This document shows, one piece after another, positions 52,201 to 60,453 of a stretch of DNA of 64,000 nt. This DNA comes from Virgibacillus aidingensis (lineage in GTDB: Bacteria > Bacillota > Bacilli > Bacillales > Amphibacillaceae). The DNA lies in contig NZ_WIXN01000005.1 of the NCBI RefSeq assembly GCF_010994035.1, forward strand, positions 62,001-126,000. The letters run 5' to 3'. Position 1 is the stretch's first letter. Each line of letters opens with the position of its first letter. The notes under the pieces were generated by a model. It had not been told where the DNA came from. It was given only the letters and a program-made list of their open reading frames with translations, and did not search any database. The position numbers were made by a program, and so were the translations under genes.

Positions 52201-52814
52201 TTGGCACTGTTAATCTGGGAGCAATAGAAGAATATGAGCGAATTAAGGAAAGGCTGGCATTTTTAATTGAACAAAAAACGGATTTAGTGGAGGCAAAAGA
52301 AACGCTGTATGCAATTATTGCTGAAATGGATGAAGAAATGGAAAAGCGGTTTGATGAGACTTTTACTCAAATTAAAGAGGAATTTAAAAACGTGTTTTAC
52401 CAGCTTTTCGGCGGCGGCCATGCAGAGTTAAAATTGACCGACCCATCAAAACTGCTTGACACAGGTGTGGAAATAATTGCACAGCCGCCGGGAAAAAAAC
52501 TGCAGCATCTCGGTTTGCTTTCCGGCGGGGAACGTGCTTTAACTGCAATTGCACTGCTGTTTTCGATCCTGCGTGTAAGGCCTGTGCCCTTCTGTGTGCT
52601 GGATGAGGTAGAAGCAGCACTGGACGAGGCGAATGTAGTACGGTTTGCCGAATATGTCAAATTTCATAGTGAAGATACACAATTTATTGTCATTACACAC
52701 AGAAAAGGGACAATGGAGGAAGCGGATGTGTTATACGGTGTTACCATGCAGGAAGCAGGAGTTTCCCGTCTGGTTTCCGTAAGGCTGGAAGATACGAAAG
52801 AATTAATCGGGTAA
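49248..52814 (+). CDS. smc: Chromosome condensation ATPase SMC
   Basis: 1188 residues from the ATG at 49248, seven bases after AGGAG; an in-frame ATG at 49242 is too close. Walker A GPNGSGKSNITDAIRW near residue 32 is followed by a long coiled coil, a hinge domain (about 505-670, including the glycine-rich GGAMSGGARKK), a return coiled coil, the ABC signature LLSGGERALTAIALLFS and Walker B CVLDEVEAALDEANV near 1120. With ScpA/ScpB it organises the chromosome. smc-ftsY order is typical. Confidence 0.98.
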   Translation: MYLKQLESVGFKSFAERIRVDFVPGVTAVVGPNGSGKSNITDAIRWVLGEQSAKSLRGSKMEDIIFQGSDSRKPLNVAEVTLTLDNQDGNLAVNYAEVSVTRRVYRSGESEFFINKQPCRLKDIVDLFMDSGMGREAFSIISQGKVEEILSSKAEERRTIFEEAAGVLKYKQRKKKAEYKLEETQENLNRVEDIIYEIEQQRAPLEQQAETAARYLDLKDKLKEQEIALLIAEIELLHHEWKTLLDELEEEKMEEMNWKSKIQRKDSNLENERNEIQKLDDEIAVLQSKLVTITEELEKSEGKKNLFNERTKHITENREKLQSQQQESAAKIEKLQHVIKEENQKLSHLKEGKTESQKKVKELEKMLSLREDEISDEIENLKSEYIEQLNQQAAMRNEKQSVIQQIDQLKAKRDSNRRKFNELLLSKENLTKKEARVKEYVEKQEALLSDKESDVIRLKEELDEKRELYQTAQAKLYEGYQYIEKLSARKEMLKELKDDFHGYFQGVKAVLKARDEKQLNHIYGAVIELIDVPKAYLSAIETTLGGQAQHIIVNNDETARKAISWLKKTNNGRATFLPLVSLQERRIPGNIISQVEGHPGFIGIASELVQTNSLYKKAMNHLAGNVIIAKSLKDANHIAKIVMRKYRIVTLDGDVVSPGGAMSGGARKKSNQSSLFTREKDLTEITEKLTDYKRNIHSFEEKLKTRETKISELDHLLKAEEANIPPLEQELQEMRSNYADIRMKKESLMENIKLYEQEKNQFEEESEQLTGRDQALSNNLKEMKHTLASIEENIERLSNQEEEFKKNYEQLQHDFHKEQVTLAELDERLKAQQEKTDANQAQLNELNMQYQKYTNDLEELKTIHEKEETIEEIEERISLKKNEKQDLTYSIQDKRSQRAERSQLLQDQERELKEENKNHQAFQKKIQQKEVKTNRLDVDLENRLSHLQTEYTMTFEKAQLTYTKAEDMEAAKINVNDLKQRIEQLGTVNLGAIEEYERIKERLAFLIEQKTDLVEAKETLYAIIAEMDEEMEKRFDETFTQIKEEFKNVFYQLFGGGHAELKLTDPSKLLDTGVEIIAQPPGKKLQHLGLLSGGERALTAIALLFSILRVRPVPFCVLDEVEAALDEANVVRFAEYVKFHSEDTQFIVITHRKGTMEEADVLYGVTMQEAGVSRLVSVRLEDTKELIG

Positions 52815-52830
52815 TAAGGAGGACACGAAC

Positions 52831-53826
52831 ATGGGTTTTATGGATAAATTAAAAAATAGATTTAAACAAAACGAGGAAAACGAGGAAGTATCTGAGAAAT
52901 ATAAAGAAGGAATGAAAAAGACGAGGAGTTCATTTTCCGGAAAGATCAACGACTTAATTGCCCGCTACCGCAAAGTGGATGAAGATTTCTTTGAAGAGCT
53001 GGAAGAAGTTCTTATCACAGCGGATGTCGGTGTAATGACCGTAATGGATTTAATTGATGAACTGAAAATGGAAGTAAAGCGGCAAAATATAAAGGATACT
53101 CAAGAAGTGAAGGAAGTCATTTCAGAAAAACTGGTAGAGATATATTATGGTGATGATGATGAGGAAATTGAGCAATTAAATATTCAGAAAGACCAGCTCT
53201 CTGTAATTCTTGTCGTCGGTGTAAATGGTGTCGGTAAAACCACATCGATTGGAAAGCTGGCACACCAGTTGAAGCAGGATGGCAAAGATGTTGTGCTGGC
53301 AGCGGGCGATACATTTCGTGCAGGTGCCATCGAACAGCTGGAAGTATGGGGGGAGAGAGCCGGTGTTGACGTAATTAAACAAGGTGCCGGAAGCGACCCG
53401 GCGGCGGTTATATTTGACGGGATAAAAGCTGCAAAGTCCCGGAAGGCAGATGTTTTAATTTGCGATACGGCAGGCAGGCTGCAAAACAAAGTCAATCTGA
53501 TGAATGAGCTGGCAAAAGTAAAACGCGTCATTGAAAGGGAAATTCCAGGTGCTCCGCATGAAGTGCTCCTTGTTCTGGATGCAACAACAGGCCAAAACGC
53601 TTTAAATCAAGCCAAGACATTTTCCGATGCAACGAACGTTACAGGGATTGTATTAACAAAACTGGATGGTTCTGCAAAAGGGGGAATTGTCCTGGCAATC
53701 CGTAATGAATTAAATATTCCTGTTAAATATGCAGGTCTCGGGGAAAAAATCACTGATCTGCAGCGATTTGATGCGCATGCTTTTGTATACGGACTATTTG
53801 CGGATATACTTGAAGAGGAAGAATAG
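52831..53826 (+). CDS. ftsY: Signal recognition particle receptor FtsY
   Basis: 331 residues. A short N-terminal charged A region (about 1-35) precedes the NG GTPase domain: G1 GVNGVGKTTSIGKLA near 131, DTAGRLQNK, and TKLDGSAKGG. It docks SRP-ribosome complexes to SecYEG through Ffh. AATAAGGAGGACACGAAC precedes the ATG. smc lies 16 bases upstream, so the two are probably cotranscribed. Confidence 0.97.
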   Translation: MGFMDKLKNRFKQNEENEEVSEKYKEGMKKTRSSFSGKINDLIARYRKVDEDFFEELEEVLITADVGVMTVMDLIDELKMEVKRQNIKDTQEVKEVISEKLVEIYYGDDDEEIEQLNIQKDQLSVILVVGVNGVGKTTSIGKLAHQLKQDGKDVVLAAGDTFRAGAIEQLEVWGERAGVDVIKQGAGSDPAAVIFDGIKAAKSRKADVLICDTAGRLQNKVNLMNELAKVKRVIEREIPGAPHEVLLVLDATTGQNALNQAKTFSDATNVTGIVLTKLDGSAKGGIVLAIRNELNIPVKYAGLGEKITDLQRFDAHAFVYGLFADILEEEE

Positions 53827-53835
53827 ATAGCCCGC

Positions 53836-53864
53836 TTGACAAAGAATCTTCTTATCTTTAGAAT
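53836..53864 (+). promoter_or_regulatory. Promoter of ylxM-ffh
   Basis: A perfect TTGACA (53836-53841), 17 bases and TAGAAT (53859-53864), just after ftsY. It gives the SRP genes their own start. Confidence 0.78.
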
Positions 53865-53903
53865 CAAACGTAAAGTAATTTCACTTAACAAGGGGTGTAT
53901 AGA

Positions 53904-54227
53904 TTGCTCGGAAAAACGACGAGAATGAATTATTTGTTTGATTTTTATCAGACATTGCTTACACCCAAACAACGGAATTATATGGAACTTTATTATTTGG
54001 AGGATTACTCGTTGGGTGAAATATCAGAGCTGTTAAACGTTTCACGGCAAGCGGTTTATGACAACATAAAAAGAACCGAAGCCATGCTTGAGGATTACGA
54101 GAATAAGCTATGTTTATATGATAAATTTCAGCAGCGGGTGTCACTGATTGAACAGCTGGAAGACCTTCTACAGGAAGAAGACCGTTCTGTAACGGATAAA
54201 ATAAAGCAATTAAAAGAATTGGATTAG
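53904..54227 (+). CDS. ylxM: YlxM-family SRP-associated helix-turn-helix protein
   Basis: 107 residues from the TTG at 53904, seven bases after AAGGGGTG; a GTG at 53895 is part of that site. The sequence [18 protein letters not shown] and the sigma-4-like helix-turn-helix [21 protein letters not shown] match YlxM/UPF0122. YlxM affects SRP GTPase activity in streptococci; it is usually coupled with ffh as here (13 bases apart). The first 30 residues of the helix-turn-helix are highly conserved. Confidence 0.93.
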   Translation: MLGKTTRMNYLFDFYQTLLTPKQRNYMELYYLEDYSLGEISELLNVSRQAVYDNIKRTEAMLEDYENKLCLYDKFQQRVSLIEQLEDLLQEEDRSVTDKIKQLKELD

Positions 54228-54240
54228 GGGGAAACCTTCT

Positions 54241-55584
54241 ATGGCATTTGAAGGATTAGCCGAACGCCTGCAGGGAACAATTAAGAAAATTACAGGTAAG
54301 GGCAAGGTTTCTGAGCAGGACGTAAAAGAAATGACAAGGGAAGTACGTCTTGCATTACTTGAAGCCGATGTAAACTTTAAAGTAGTGAAGGATTTAATCA
54401 AGCGTATTAAGGAACGTGCTGTCGGTCAGGAAGTGATGGAAAGCCTTACCCCCGGTCAGCAGGTTATTAAAGTAGTGAAGGAAGAACTTACCGAGCTGAT
54501 GGGCGGGGAACACAGTAAAATTGCAACAGCTGATCGGCCTCCCACCGTCGTTATGATGGCAGGTCTTCAGGGTGCGGGAAAAACGACCACCACAGGCAAG
54601 CTTGCAAACTTATTGCGCAAGAAATATAATCGTTCTCCACTTCTCGTTGCCTGCGACGTTTACCGCCCAGCCGCAATTAAACAGCTGGAGACACTTGGCC
54701 AGCAGCTGAATATGCCGGTTTTTTCCATGGGAACCGATACAAACCCGGTTGAAATTGCTGAGAAAGCATTGGAGAAAGCGAAAGAAGAACATCATGATTA
54801 CGTCATTATTGATACAGCCGGCCGTCTGCATCTTGATAGTGAACTAATGGATGAATTGGAACAGCTTAAAAATACGGTAAATCCGCATGAGATTTTCCTC
54901 GTTGTAGATGCGATGACAGGGCAGGATGCCGTGAACGTTGCCGAGAGCTTTAATGAACAGCTGGACATCACCGGGGTTGTATTAACCAAGCTTGACGGGG
55001 ATACACGCGGTGGTGCAGCACTATCCATCAAGGCTGTCACGGATAAACCGATTAAATTTGCAGGTATGGGTGAGAAACTGGATGAGCTTGAAGCTTTTCA
55101 TCCGGAAAGAATGGCATCTAGAATACTTGGCATGGGTGATGTGCTTTCATTAATTGAAAAAGCACAGACAAATGTAGATGAGAAAAAAGCAAAAGAGCTG
55201 GAAGATAAAATGCGTACCATGTCGTTCACATTTGATGACTTTCTGGAACAAATGGGTCAGGTTAAAAGCATGGGGCCTTTGGATGATTTAATGGCAATGA
55301 TCCCGGGTGCCAACAAAATGAAAGGGCTGAAAAATGCTCAAATTGATGAAAAGCAGCTCGTTCATGTAGAAGCAATCATCCAGTCCATGACAAAGAAAGA
55401 ACGGCAGGACCCGAGTATTATGAATGCCAGCCGCAAGAAGCGGATTGCTAAAGGATCAGGTACATCCGTTTCACAGGTCAACCGTTTATTAAAACAATTT
55501 GATGAAATGAAGAAAATGATGAAACAGATGACAAATATGCAAAAGGGCAAGAAAGGTAAAGGCATGAACCTGCCTTTCATGTAA
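54241..55584 (+). CDS. ffh: Signal recognition particle protein Ffh
   Basis: 447 residues. The NG domain has GLQGAGKTTTTGKLA near 107, DTAGRLHLD and TKLDGDTRGGAA; the C-terminal M domain (about 300-447) is methionine-rich (KKMMKQMTNMQKGKKGKGM) and binds signal peptides and the scRNA. With the scRNA it targets membrane proteins. The start follows GGGGGAAACCTTCT. Confidence 0.98.
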   Translation: MAFEGLAERLQGTIKKITGKGKVSEQDVKEMTREVRLALLEADVNFKVVKDLIKRIKERAVGQEVMESLTPGQQVIKVVKEELTELMGGEHSKIATADRPPTVVMMAGLQGAGKTTTTGKLANLLRKKYNRSPLLVACDVYRPAAIKQLETLGQQLNMPVFSMGTDTNPVEIAEKALEKAKEEHHDYVIIDTAGRLHLDSELMDELEQLKNTVNPHEIFLVVDAMTGQDAVNVAESFNEQLDITGVVLTKLDGDTRGGAALSIKAVTDKPIKFAGMGEKLDELEAFHPERMASRILGMGDVLSLIEKAQTNVDEKKAKELEDKMRTMSFTFDDFLEQMGQVKSMGPLDDLMAMIPGANKMKGLKNAQIDEKQLVHVEAIIQSMTKKERQDPSIMNASRKKRIAKGSGTSVSQVNRLLKQFDEMKKMMKQMTNMQKGKKGKGMNLPFM

Positions 55585-55653
55585 CGGCAAACCGATTAAA
55601 GACAGCCGGAGCAGTTAATTTGGACCTTATACTATGTTGTAATGGAAAAACAC

Positions 55654-55682
55654 TTTACAGACATCCCGGTTTCTGTTAAAAT
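55654..55682 (+). promoter_or_regulatory. Promoter of the rpsP operon
   Basis: TTTACA (55654-55659), 17 bases and TAAAAT (55677-55682). Transcription would start near 55690, giving a 120-base leader. Confidence 0.72.
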
Positions 55683-55689
55683 CTAAACT

Positions 55690-55809
55690 TGGCAGGAAAG
55701 AAAATATAAAACTTTCTTCCGGCATAAGCGGCCAGGTGATGAGTCAATACTTAGTGTGCCGGAAGTTCAAGTTTTCCAAAGAAATATTAATTATTGGAGG
55801 TGTAAATAC
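55690..55809 (+). promoter_or_regulatory. Structured leader of rpsP with two competing hairpins
   Basis: A 9-bp perfect stem CTTCCGGCA (55716-55724) / TGCCGGAAG (55757-55765) encloses a 32-base loop. An alternative upstream hairpin GAAAG (55696-55700) / CTTTC (55712-55716) shares its right arm edge with it. No T run follows either stem, so control would be at translation or RNA stability. The ribosome binding site GGAGG lies 30 bases beyond. Confidence 0.5.
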
Positions 55810-56076
55810 ATGGCAGTTAAAATCCGTTTAAAACGCATGGGGTCAAAAAGAAACCCTTTCTACCGTATTGTAGTGGCAGATTCACGCGCACCGCGCAATG
55901 GACGTTCTATTGAACAGATTGGGACTTATAACCCTGTCGTAAATCCGGTTGAAGTTAAAATAGATGAAGAAAAAGCGCTTGATTGGATGAAAAATGGTGC
56001 AAAACCAAGTGATACTGTACGCAATCTTTTTTCCAAAGAAGGGATCATGAAAAAATTCCACGAGCAAAAAAACTAA
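55810..56076 (+). CDS. rpsP: 30S ribosomal protein S16
   Basis: 88 residues from the ATG at 55810 after TTGGAGGTGTAAATAC; the in-frame opening at 55756 lies in the leader hairpin. [20 protein letters not shown] and [17 protein letters not shown] are diagnostic. S16 binds early in 30S assembly. It heads the rpsP-khpA-ylqD-rimM-trmD cluster. Confidence 0.98.
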   Translation: MAVKIRLKRMGSKRNPFYRIVVADSRAPRNGRSIEQIGTYNPVVNPVEVKIDEEKALDWMKNGAKPSDTVRNLFSKEGIMKKFHEQKN

Positions 56077-56097
56077 GTGATAAAGTAGAGTGATAAC

Positions 56098-56325
56098 ATG
56101 AAAGCCTTAATTGAAACCATTGTCACTTCATTAGTTGATCATCCGGAAGATATTGTCGTAGCTGAAAGAGAAGAAGAATCAAAAATTGTTTATCACCTGA
56201 CAGTTAATCAGGAAGATGTGGGAAAGGTCATTGGCAAAAACGGCCGAATCGCCAAGGCGATCCGCACGGTTGTATATGCAGCAAAACCTGATGGAAACAA
56301 GCGTATTTATTTGGATATTATGTAA
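56098..56325 (+). CDS. khpA: KH-domain RNA-binding protein KhpA (YlqC)
   Basis: 75 residues with one KH domain; the RNA-binding loop GKNGRIAKAIRTVV is the GxxG type. KhpA pairs with KhpB (Jag) as a global RNA-binding complex in Firmicutes. It sits 21 bases after rpsP, with GTAGAGTGATAAC before the ATG. Confidence 0.95.
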   Translation: MKALIETIVTSLVDHPEDIVVAEREEESKIVYHLTVNQEDVGKVIGKNGRIAKAIRTVVYAAKPDGNKRIYLDIM

Positions 56326-56352
56326 AGGGAAAGGGAGCCTCCTTTCCCTTTT
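56325..56352 (+). terminator. Hairpin after khpA
   Basis: Stem AAGGGAAAGG (56325-56334) / CCTTTCCCTT (56341-56350) then TT. The T run is short, so it may attenuate rather than stop transcription into ylqD. Confidence 0.65.
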
Positions 56353-56420
56353 GCACATCTCGGGGAATGCAATATAATTCCGCTCTGTATAAAGAAGCTA
56401 TATGAGAGTGAGGAACAAAT

Positions 56421-56807
56421 ATGAAGATAATAAAAAAGGTTGTAATCAAACAAATTATCACAGAGAAGAGTAAGCTAAAATTGAAAAGAAATTTTCATAA
56501 CCATAAAATGCGCCTTGAACAGGAATGCCAGCAATTGCTGTTTGAAAAAAGAAAGCTGCAGAATAAATCGGCTGCTTCCAAGCAGGATATAGCACACCGG
56601 TTCCAACAGGAGATCAATAGGCGAAAAGAGAAAATAAAACTTGCCGATTTTAAAATTGAGCAACTGGATATGCTGGAAATGGGCAGTGAAATTATTGAAA
56701 AGGAGATGGAGGCACTTGTAGACGTTTCCGTAGGCTCCGATTGGAAGGAAATTATGACTGAGGGTGCCATCGTAATAAAAGATGATATTGTAATTCGAAT
56801 TGATTAA
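56421..56807 (+). CDS. ylqD: YlqD family protein
   Basis: 128 residues, highly charged and helical over 20-95 (coiled-coil-like, [19 protein letters not shown]), then a beta-rich end ([20 protein letters not shown]). YlqD is of unknown function and conserved at this place between khpA and rimM in Bacillaceae. GTGAGGAACAAAT precedes the ATG. The call rests on position and length. Confidence 0.85.
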   Translation: MKIIKKVVIKQIITEKSKLKLKRNFHNHKMRLEQECQQLLFEKRKLQNKSAASKQDIAHRFQQEINRRKEKIKLADFKIEQLDMLEMGSEIIEKEMEALVDVSVGSDWKEIMTEGAIVIKDDIVIRID

Positions 56808-56821
56808 TGGCAGGTGAAATG

Positions 56822-57337
56822 ATGAATAACCGGATGTTTAATATTGGAAAAATTGTAAATTCCCATGGTATCCATGGGGAAGTAAAAATTGTGCGCATTA
56901 CAGATTTTGAAGAACGATTTGAGCCCGGAAATACAGTATTTGCTGCAGGCAAAAATGATCACCCCATAAAGCTGACTATTGAAAGTCATCGCCATCATAA
57001 AGGTTTTGATCTGCTTAAATTCCAAAATTACAATAATATAAATGATATCGAACATCTGAAAGGGCTAAATTTAAAAATAGAAGAAAGCCAGCTTACCGAA
57101 CTGGAGGAAAATGAATATTATTATCACGAAATCATCGGATGTGACGTGTATACGCTGAATGGAGAAGAAATAGGGTTCGTGAAAGAGATACTATCTCCCG
57201 GAGCAAATGATGTCTGGGTTGTGAAACAGTCTCACGGGAAAGATATTCTCATCCCATTCATTGAAGAAGTCGTCAAGGAAATACATATAAATAAAAAGAA
57301 AATTATTATTGAACCAATGGAAGGATTGTTGGATTGA
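56822..57337 (+). CDS. rimM: 16S rRNA processing / ribosome maturation factor RimM
   Basis: 171 residues from the ATG at 56822, with CAGGTGA upstream; in-frame starts at 56807 and 56819 are also possible. The N-terminal RimM domain begins [19 protein letters not shown]; the C-terminal PRC barrel covers about 95-168 ([13 protein letters not shown]). It helps mature the 3' domain of 16S rRNA and binds S19. It is directly followed by trmD, as almost always. Confidence 0.95.
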   Translation: MNNRMFNIGKIVNSHGIHGEVKIVRITDFEERFEPGNTVFAAGKNDHPIKLTIESHRHHKGFDLLKFQNYNNINDIEHLKGLNLKIEESQLTELEENEYYYHEIIGCDVYTLNGEEIGFVKEILSPGANDVWVVKQSHGKDILIPFIEEVVKEIHINKKKIIIEPMEGLLD

Positions 57338-58071
57338 TGCATATTGATGTTTTAACGCTATTTCCTGAAATGATTTCCGGCTTATTTCAATCTTCTATTA
57401 TAAAAAAGGCACATGAGAAGGAAAAATTCAGTTATAGCCTGGTCAACTTTCGGGATTACTCCAATCAAAAACATCAAAAAGTGGATGATTACCCATATGG
57501 CGGTGGAGCAGGAATGGTATTAACCCCGCAGCCGGTTTTTGATGCAGTTGCATCCATCAAAGAAAATACAGAGAAAGAACCGAAAATTATTTTAATGACT
57601 CCTCAGGGATTCCCCTATAATCAAAAAAAAGCGGAGGAGTTGGCAGAAGAAGAACATCTTATTTTTATTTGCGGCCATTATGAAGGGTATGATGAACGGA
57701 TTAGGGAGAATCTTGCCGCAGATGAGATCTCCATTGGTGATTATATATTAACCGGAGGAGAACTGGGTGCCATGGTTGTAATCGACAGTGTAATCAGACT
57801 GCTGCCCGATGCGCTTGGCAATGAACAATCTGCAAAGGAAGATTCTTTTTCAACAGGTTTACTGGAACATCCGCATTATACTCGGCCTGCAGAATTTCGG
57901 GGAATGAAAGTTCCGGATGTTCTATTATCCGGCAATCATGCAAAAATTGAAAAATGGAGAAAGAGAGAATCCTTGAAAAGAACTTGGCTGCGACGTCCTG
58001 AATTATTAAATAACCTGGATTTGGATAAAGAAGAGGAAAAGTTATTGGAAGAAATCAAAAAAAATTACTGA
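57337..58071 (+). CDS. trmD: tRNA (guanine-37-N1)-methyltransferase TrmD
   Basis: 244 residues from the ATG at 57337 which shares one base with the rimM stop; a TTG at 57334 is the alternative. A SPOUT-class enzyme with a trefoil knot: [26 protein letters not shown] and [17 protein letters not shown]. It methylates G37 to prevent +1 frameshifts. Both neighbours fit the standard rimM-trmD-rplS order. Confidence 0.97.
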   Translation: MHIDVLTLFPEMISGLFQSSIIKKAHEKEKFSYSLVNFRDYSNQKHQKVDDYPYGGGAGMVLTPQPVFDAVASIKENTEKEPKIILMTPQGFPYNQKKAEELAEEEHLIFICGHYEGYDERIRENLAADEISIGDYILTGGELGAMVVIDSVIRLLPDALGNEQSAKEDSFSTGLLEHPHYTRPAEFRGMKVPDVLLSGNHAKIEKWRKRESLKRTWLRRPELLNNLDLDKEEEKLLEEIKKNY

Positions 58072-58077
58072 CATTAG

Positions 58078-58106
58078 TTGAACAAACAGCCTCACTATGG
58101 TATATT
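58078..58106 (+). promoter_or_regulatory. Promoter of rplS
   Basis: TTGAAC (58078-58083), 17 bases and TATATT (58101-58106). Transcription would start near 58113. Confidence 0.72.
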
Positions 58107-58112
58107 AATTGT

Positions 58113-58190
58113 TGTGCTTAAAGTGATTGCTTTGAGCCGGATAAACGATGTTCCGCTGTCATTTAATGATAAGAACATTAGTTTGGAAGG
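58113..58190 (+). promoter_or_regulatory. Candidate L19 leader before rplS
   Basis: The roughly 90-base leader holds CTTAAAG/CTTTGAG (58118-58134 region) and CGGA/TCCG hairpins. Rfam describes an autoregulatory L19 leader in Bacillaceae at this place. The match is by position and the presence of short stems only. Confidence 0.4.
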
Positions 58191-58201
58191 AGTGAACGAT
58201 T

Positions 58202-58546
58202 ATGCAAAAATTAATTGAAGAGGTTACAAAAGACCAGCTTCGTACGGATCATCCCGAATTTCGCGCCGGTGATACTGTTAAGGTCCACGTGAAAGTTGTG
58301 GAAGGAACACGCGAACGTATTCAGGTATTTGAAGGTGTTGTAATTAAGCGCCAGGGCGGCGGCATCAGTGAAACATTTACAGTAAGAAAGCTTTCATACG
58401 GTGTAGGTATAGAGCGTACATTTCCGGTACATTCACCGCGAGTTGACAAGATCGAAGTAACCCGCCGTGGTATTGTTCGCCGTGCAAAACTATATTATTT
58501 ACGCAATCTGCGCGGTAAAGCGGCACGTATTAAAGAACGTATATAA
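58202..58546 (+). CDS. rplS: 50S ribosomal protein L19
   Basis: 114 residues. [21 protein letters not shown] and the C-terminus [14 protein letters not shown] are characteristic. L19 lies at the 30S-50S interface. GGAAGGAGTGAACGATT precedes the ATG, and a terminator follows. Confidence 0.98.
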   Translation: MQKLIEEVTKDQLRTDHPEFRAGDTVKVHVKVVEGTRERIQVFEGVVIKRQGGGISETFTVRKLSYGVGIERTFPVHSPRVDKIEVTRRGIVRRAKLYYLRNLRGKAARIKERI

Positions 58547-58574
58547 ATATTTAAGAAGATAATTGGGGAGAAAG

Positions 58575-58605
58575 GAGCTTTGTATTGAATACAAGCTCTT
58601 TTTTC
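58575..58605 (+). terminator. Terminator after rplS
   Basis: Stem GAGCTTTGT / ACAAGCTC with one bulged T, loop ATTGAAT, then TTTTTT (58599-58604). Confidence 0.85.
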
Positions 58606-58825
58606 TTGGCTCATTTTGAACAGACTGGAATTCAACCGGACGACTTGGCCCATTTTAAAAAATAGAACTACCATACTGCGGTTCCTCATTCTTTCAAAAG
58701 ATATGGACTGCGGTGGCGTCTAAAAAAAACACATCAGCAAACAGGCTATTTCACCGGCTTCCAAATACATCCCAATGTTGTCGCCTAAATGAAGTATCAG
58801 CAGCATTCCTGTTATGCCAATATAG
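58606..58825. other. Intergenic stretch before lepB
   Basis: No gene, no strong hairpin and no repeat are recognised between the rplS terminator and the putative lepB promoter. An approximate doubling of CTGCGGT (near 58676 and 58709) is the only pattern seen. Confidence 0.5.
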
Positions 58826-58854
58826 TTGAATGGGAGTATGGAACTGGCTTAAAC
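58826..58854 (+). promoter_or_regulatory. Possible promoter of lepB
   Basis: TTGAAT (58826-58831), 17 bases and TTAAAC (58849-58854), 37 bases before lepB. The -10 is weak. Confidence 0.4.
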
Positions 58855-58891
58855 TAAGTAAAAGAAGATATACATATACGGGGGAAACGAC

Positions 58892-59449
58892 ATGGTTAAA
58901 CGGGAAAGTGAATGGTTGGATTGGATAAAAGCATTATTGGTGGCGTTTGGATTGGCACTAATTGTCCGTATGTTCTTTTTTGCTCCAATTATAGTGGATG
59001 GACCATCCATGCTGCCTACGCTGCACGATGGCGATCAAATGATTGTTAATAAATTCGCATATAATATAAGCGAGCCGGAACGCTTTGACATTGTCGTTTT
59101 TCATGCTTCTGTTCAAAAGGACTTTATCAAACGCATAATCGGATTGCCAGGAGAGCATGTGGAAGTAAAGGACAATATATTGTACATTAATGGGGAAGAA
59201 GTAGAGGAGCCATTTTTAGCAGATATAAATCAGAAAATGAATCCTTTTCATTTAACAAATGATTTTGCGCTGGAGGAACTCCCGGGAAGACATAAAGTCA
59301 TACCGGAGGGGCATGTATTGGTATTAGGAGACAACAGAACCAACTCAACGGACAGCAGATCCATCGGGGTAATTCCCATGGAGGAAATTGTAGGAAAAAC
59401 AAATTTGATCTATTGGCCGCTGGACCGGATGAAAATATTAAGAGAGTAG
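58892..59449 (+). CDS. lepB: Type I signal peptidase
   Basis: 185 residues with a single N-terminal membrane anchor (about 10-35). The Ser-Lys catalytic dyad is S39 in DGPSMLPTLHDGD and K80 in FIKRIIGLPGEHV; the C-terminal box GDNRTNSTDSRSIG is intact. It removes signal peptides from secreted proteins outside the membrane. ACGGGGGAAACGAC precedes the ATG. B. subtilis has no signal peptidase gene between rplS and rbgA, but several other Bacilli do. Confidence 0.96.
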   Translation: MVKRESEWLDWIKALLVAFGLALIVRMFFFAPIIVDGPSMLPTLHDGDQMIVNKFAYNISEPERFDIVVFHASVQKDFIKRIIGLPGEHVEVKDNILYINGEEVEEPFLADINQKMNPFHLTNDFALEELPGRHKVIPEGHVLVLGDNRTNSTDSRSIGVIPMEEIVGKTNLIYWPLDRMKILRE

Positions 59450-59456
59450 GTAAGAT

Positions 59457-60305
59457 ATGACTATACAATGGTTTCCAGGCCATATGGCCAAGGCGAATAA
59501 GGGAATAGAGGAAAAATTAAAACTAGTCGACTTTGTGATGGAACTCGTTGATGCAAGAGCCCCCCTGTCTTCCCATAATCCCCTGTTGGAAAAAACAGTA
59601 TCAAACAAAACAAAAATGAAGGTACTGATGAAAAAAGATCTTGCCGATCCTGAAATAACAAAGGAATGGATTTCTTACTTTAGTAAGCAGGGTATTCCTG
59701 CTGCTGCAATAAATGTAAATGAAAAGGCAGATATAAAACGTGTGATTCAATTGGCAAAGGAGCAGGCTCAAAAGAAAATGGACCGGCTAAAGCAAAAGGG
59801 AATTCAGCCGAGACCTGCAAGGGGGTTAGTGATCGGAATCCCCAATGTAGGAAAATCCACCTTGATCAACCGGCTGGCAAACAAAAAGATTGCTAAAACA
59901 GGTGATAAACCAGGGATAACCAGACAGCAGCTATGGGTTAAAGTGAAAAAGGACTTTGAATTATTGGATACACCAGGTATACTTTGGCCAAAATTTGAAG
60001 AGGAATTAGTCGCTTACCGCCTTGCTGCCATAGGTACGATAAAAGATCAATTGTTGCCATTACAAGATGTTGCGGCCTTTGTTATTACCCATTTGCAAAA
60101 CAACTATCCCGATTTGCTTGAAGAAAGATATGAGGTGGACCGGGATACGAAAGAAATGTGGGGTATATTTACAGAAATCGGAAAAAAACGCGGTGCATTG
60201 GAAAGCGGAGGAAATGTCAACTTTGACAAAGTTGCAGACTTACTGCTTCGTGATCTTCGTACAGGCAAGCTTGGTAAAATAACGATGGAATCACCGGAAA
60301 ATTAA
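59457..60305 (+). CDS. rbgA: 50S ribosome assembly GTPase RbgA (YlqF)
   Basis: 282 residues. A circularly permuted GTPase: N-terminal MTIQWFPGHMAKANKGIEEK, G5/G4 region (DARAPLSSHNP), G1 GIPNVGKSTLINRLANKK near 128-145, and G3 DTPGILWPKFE. It is needed for late 50S assembly (L16 incorporation). It starts seven bases after lepB and is closed by a terminator. Confidence 0.97.
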   Translation: MTIQWFPGHMAKANKGIEEKLKLVDFVMELVDARAPLSSHNPLLEKTVSNKTKMKVLMKKDLADPEITKEWISYFSKQGIPAAAINVNEKADIKRVIQLAKEQAQKKMDRLKQKGIQPRPARGLVIGIPNVGKSTLINRLANKKIAKTGDKPGITRQQLWVKVKKDFELLDTPGILWPKFEEELVAYRLAAIGTIKDQLLPLQDVAAFVITHLQNNYPDLLEERYEVDRDTKEMWGIFTEIGKKRGALESGGNVNFDKVADLLLRDLRTGKLGKITMESPEN

Positions 60306-60330
60306 GGGTTTATTAGCCGGACAGGAGAGT

Positions 60331-60367
60331 CTGACCCGTGCCACGATATAAGTGAGACGGGGTTTTT
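60331..60367 (+). terminator. Terminator after rbgA
   Basis: An imperfect stem ACCCGT / ACGGGGT with one bulge, then TTTTTTA. Confidence 0.65.
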
Positions 60368-60453
60368 TATTATGATGCTCCATTAAGAATTGGACCACTA
60401 TCAGTTAAAGCGAAGAAAAGATATGCCGATATAATTGGGGGACATGTGTTAGC

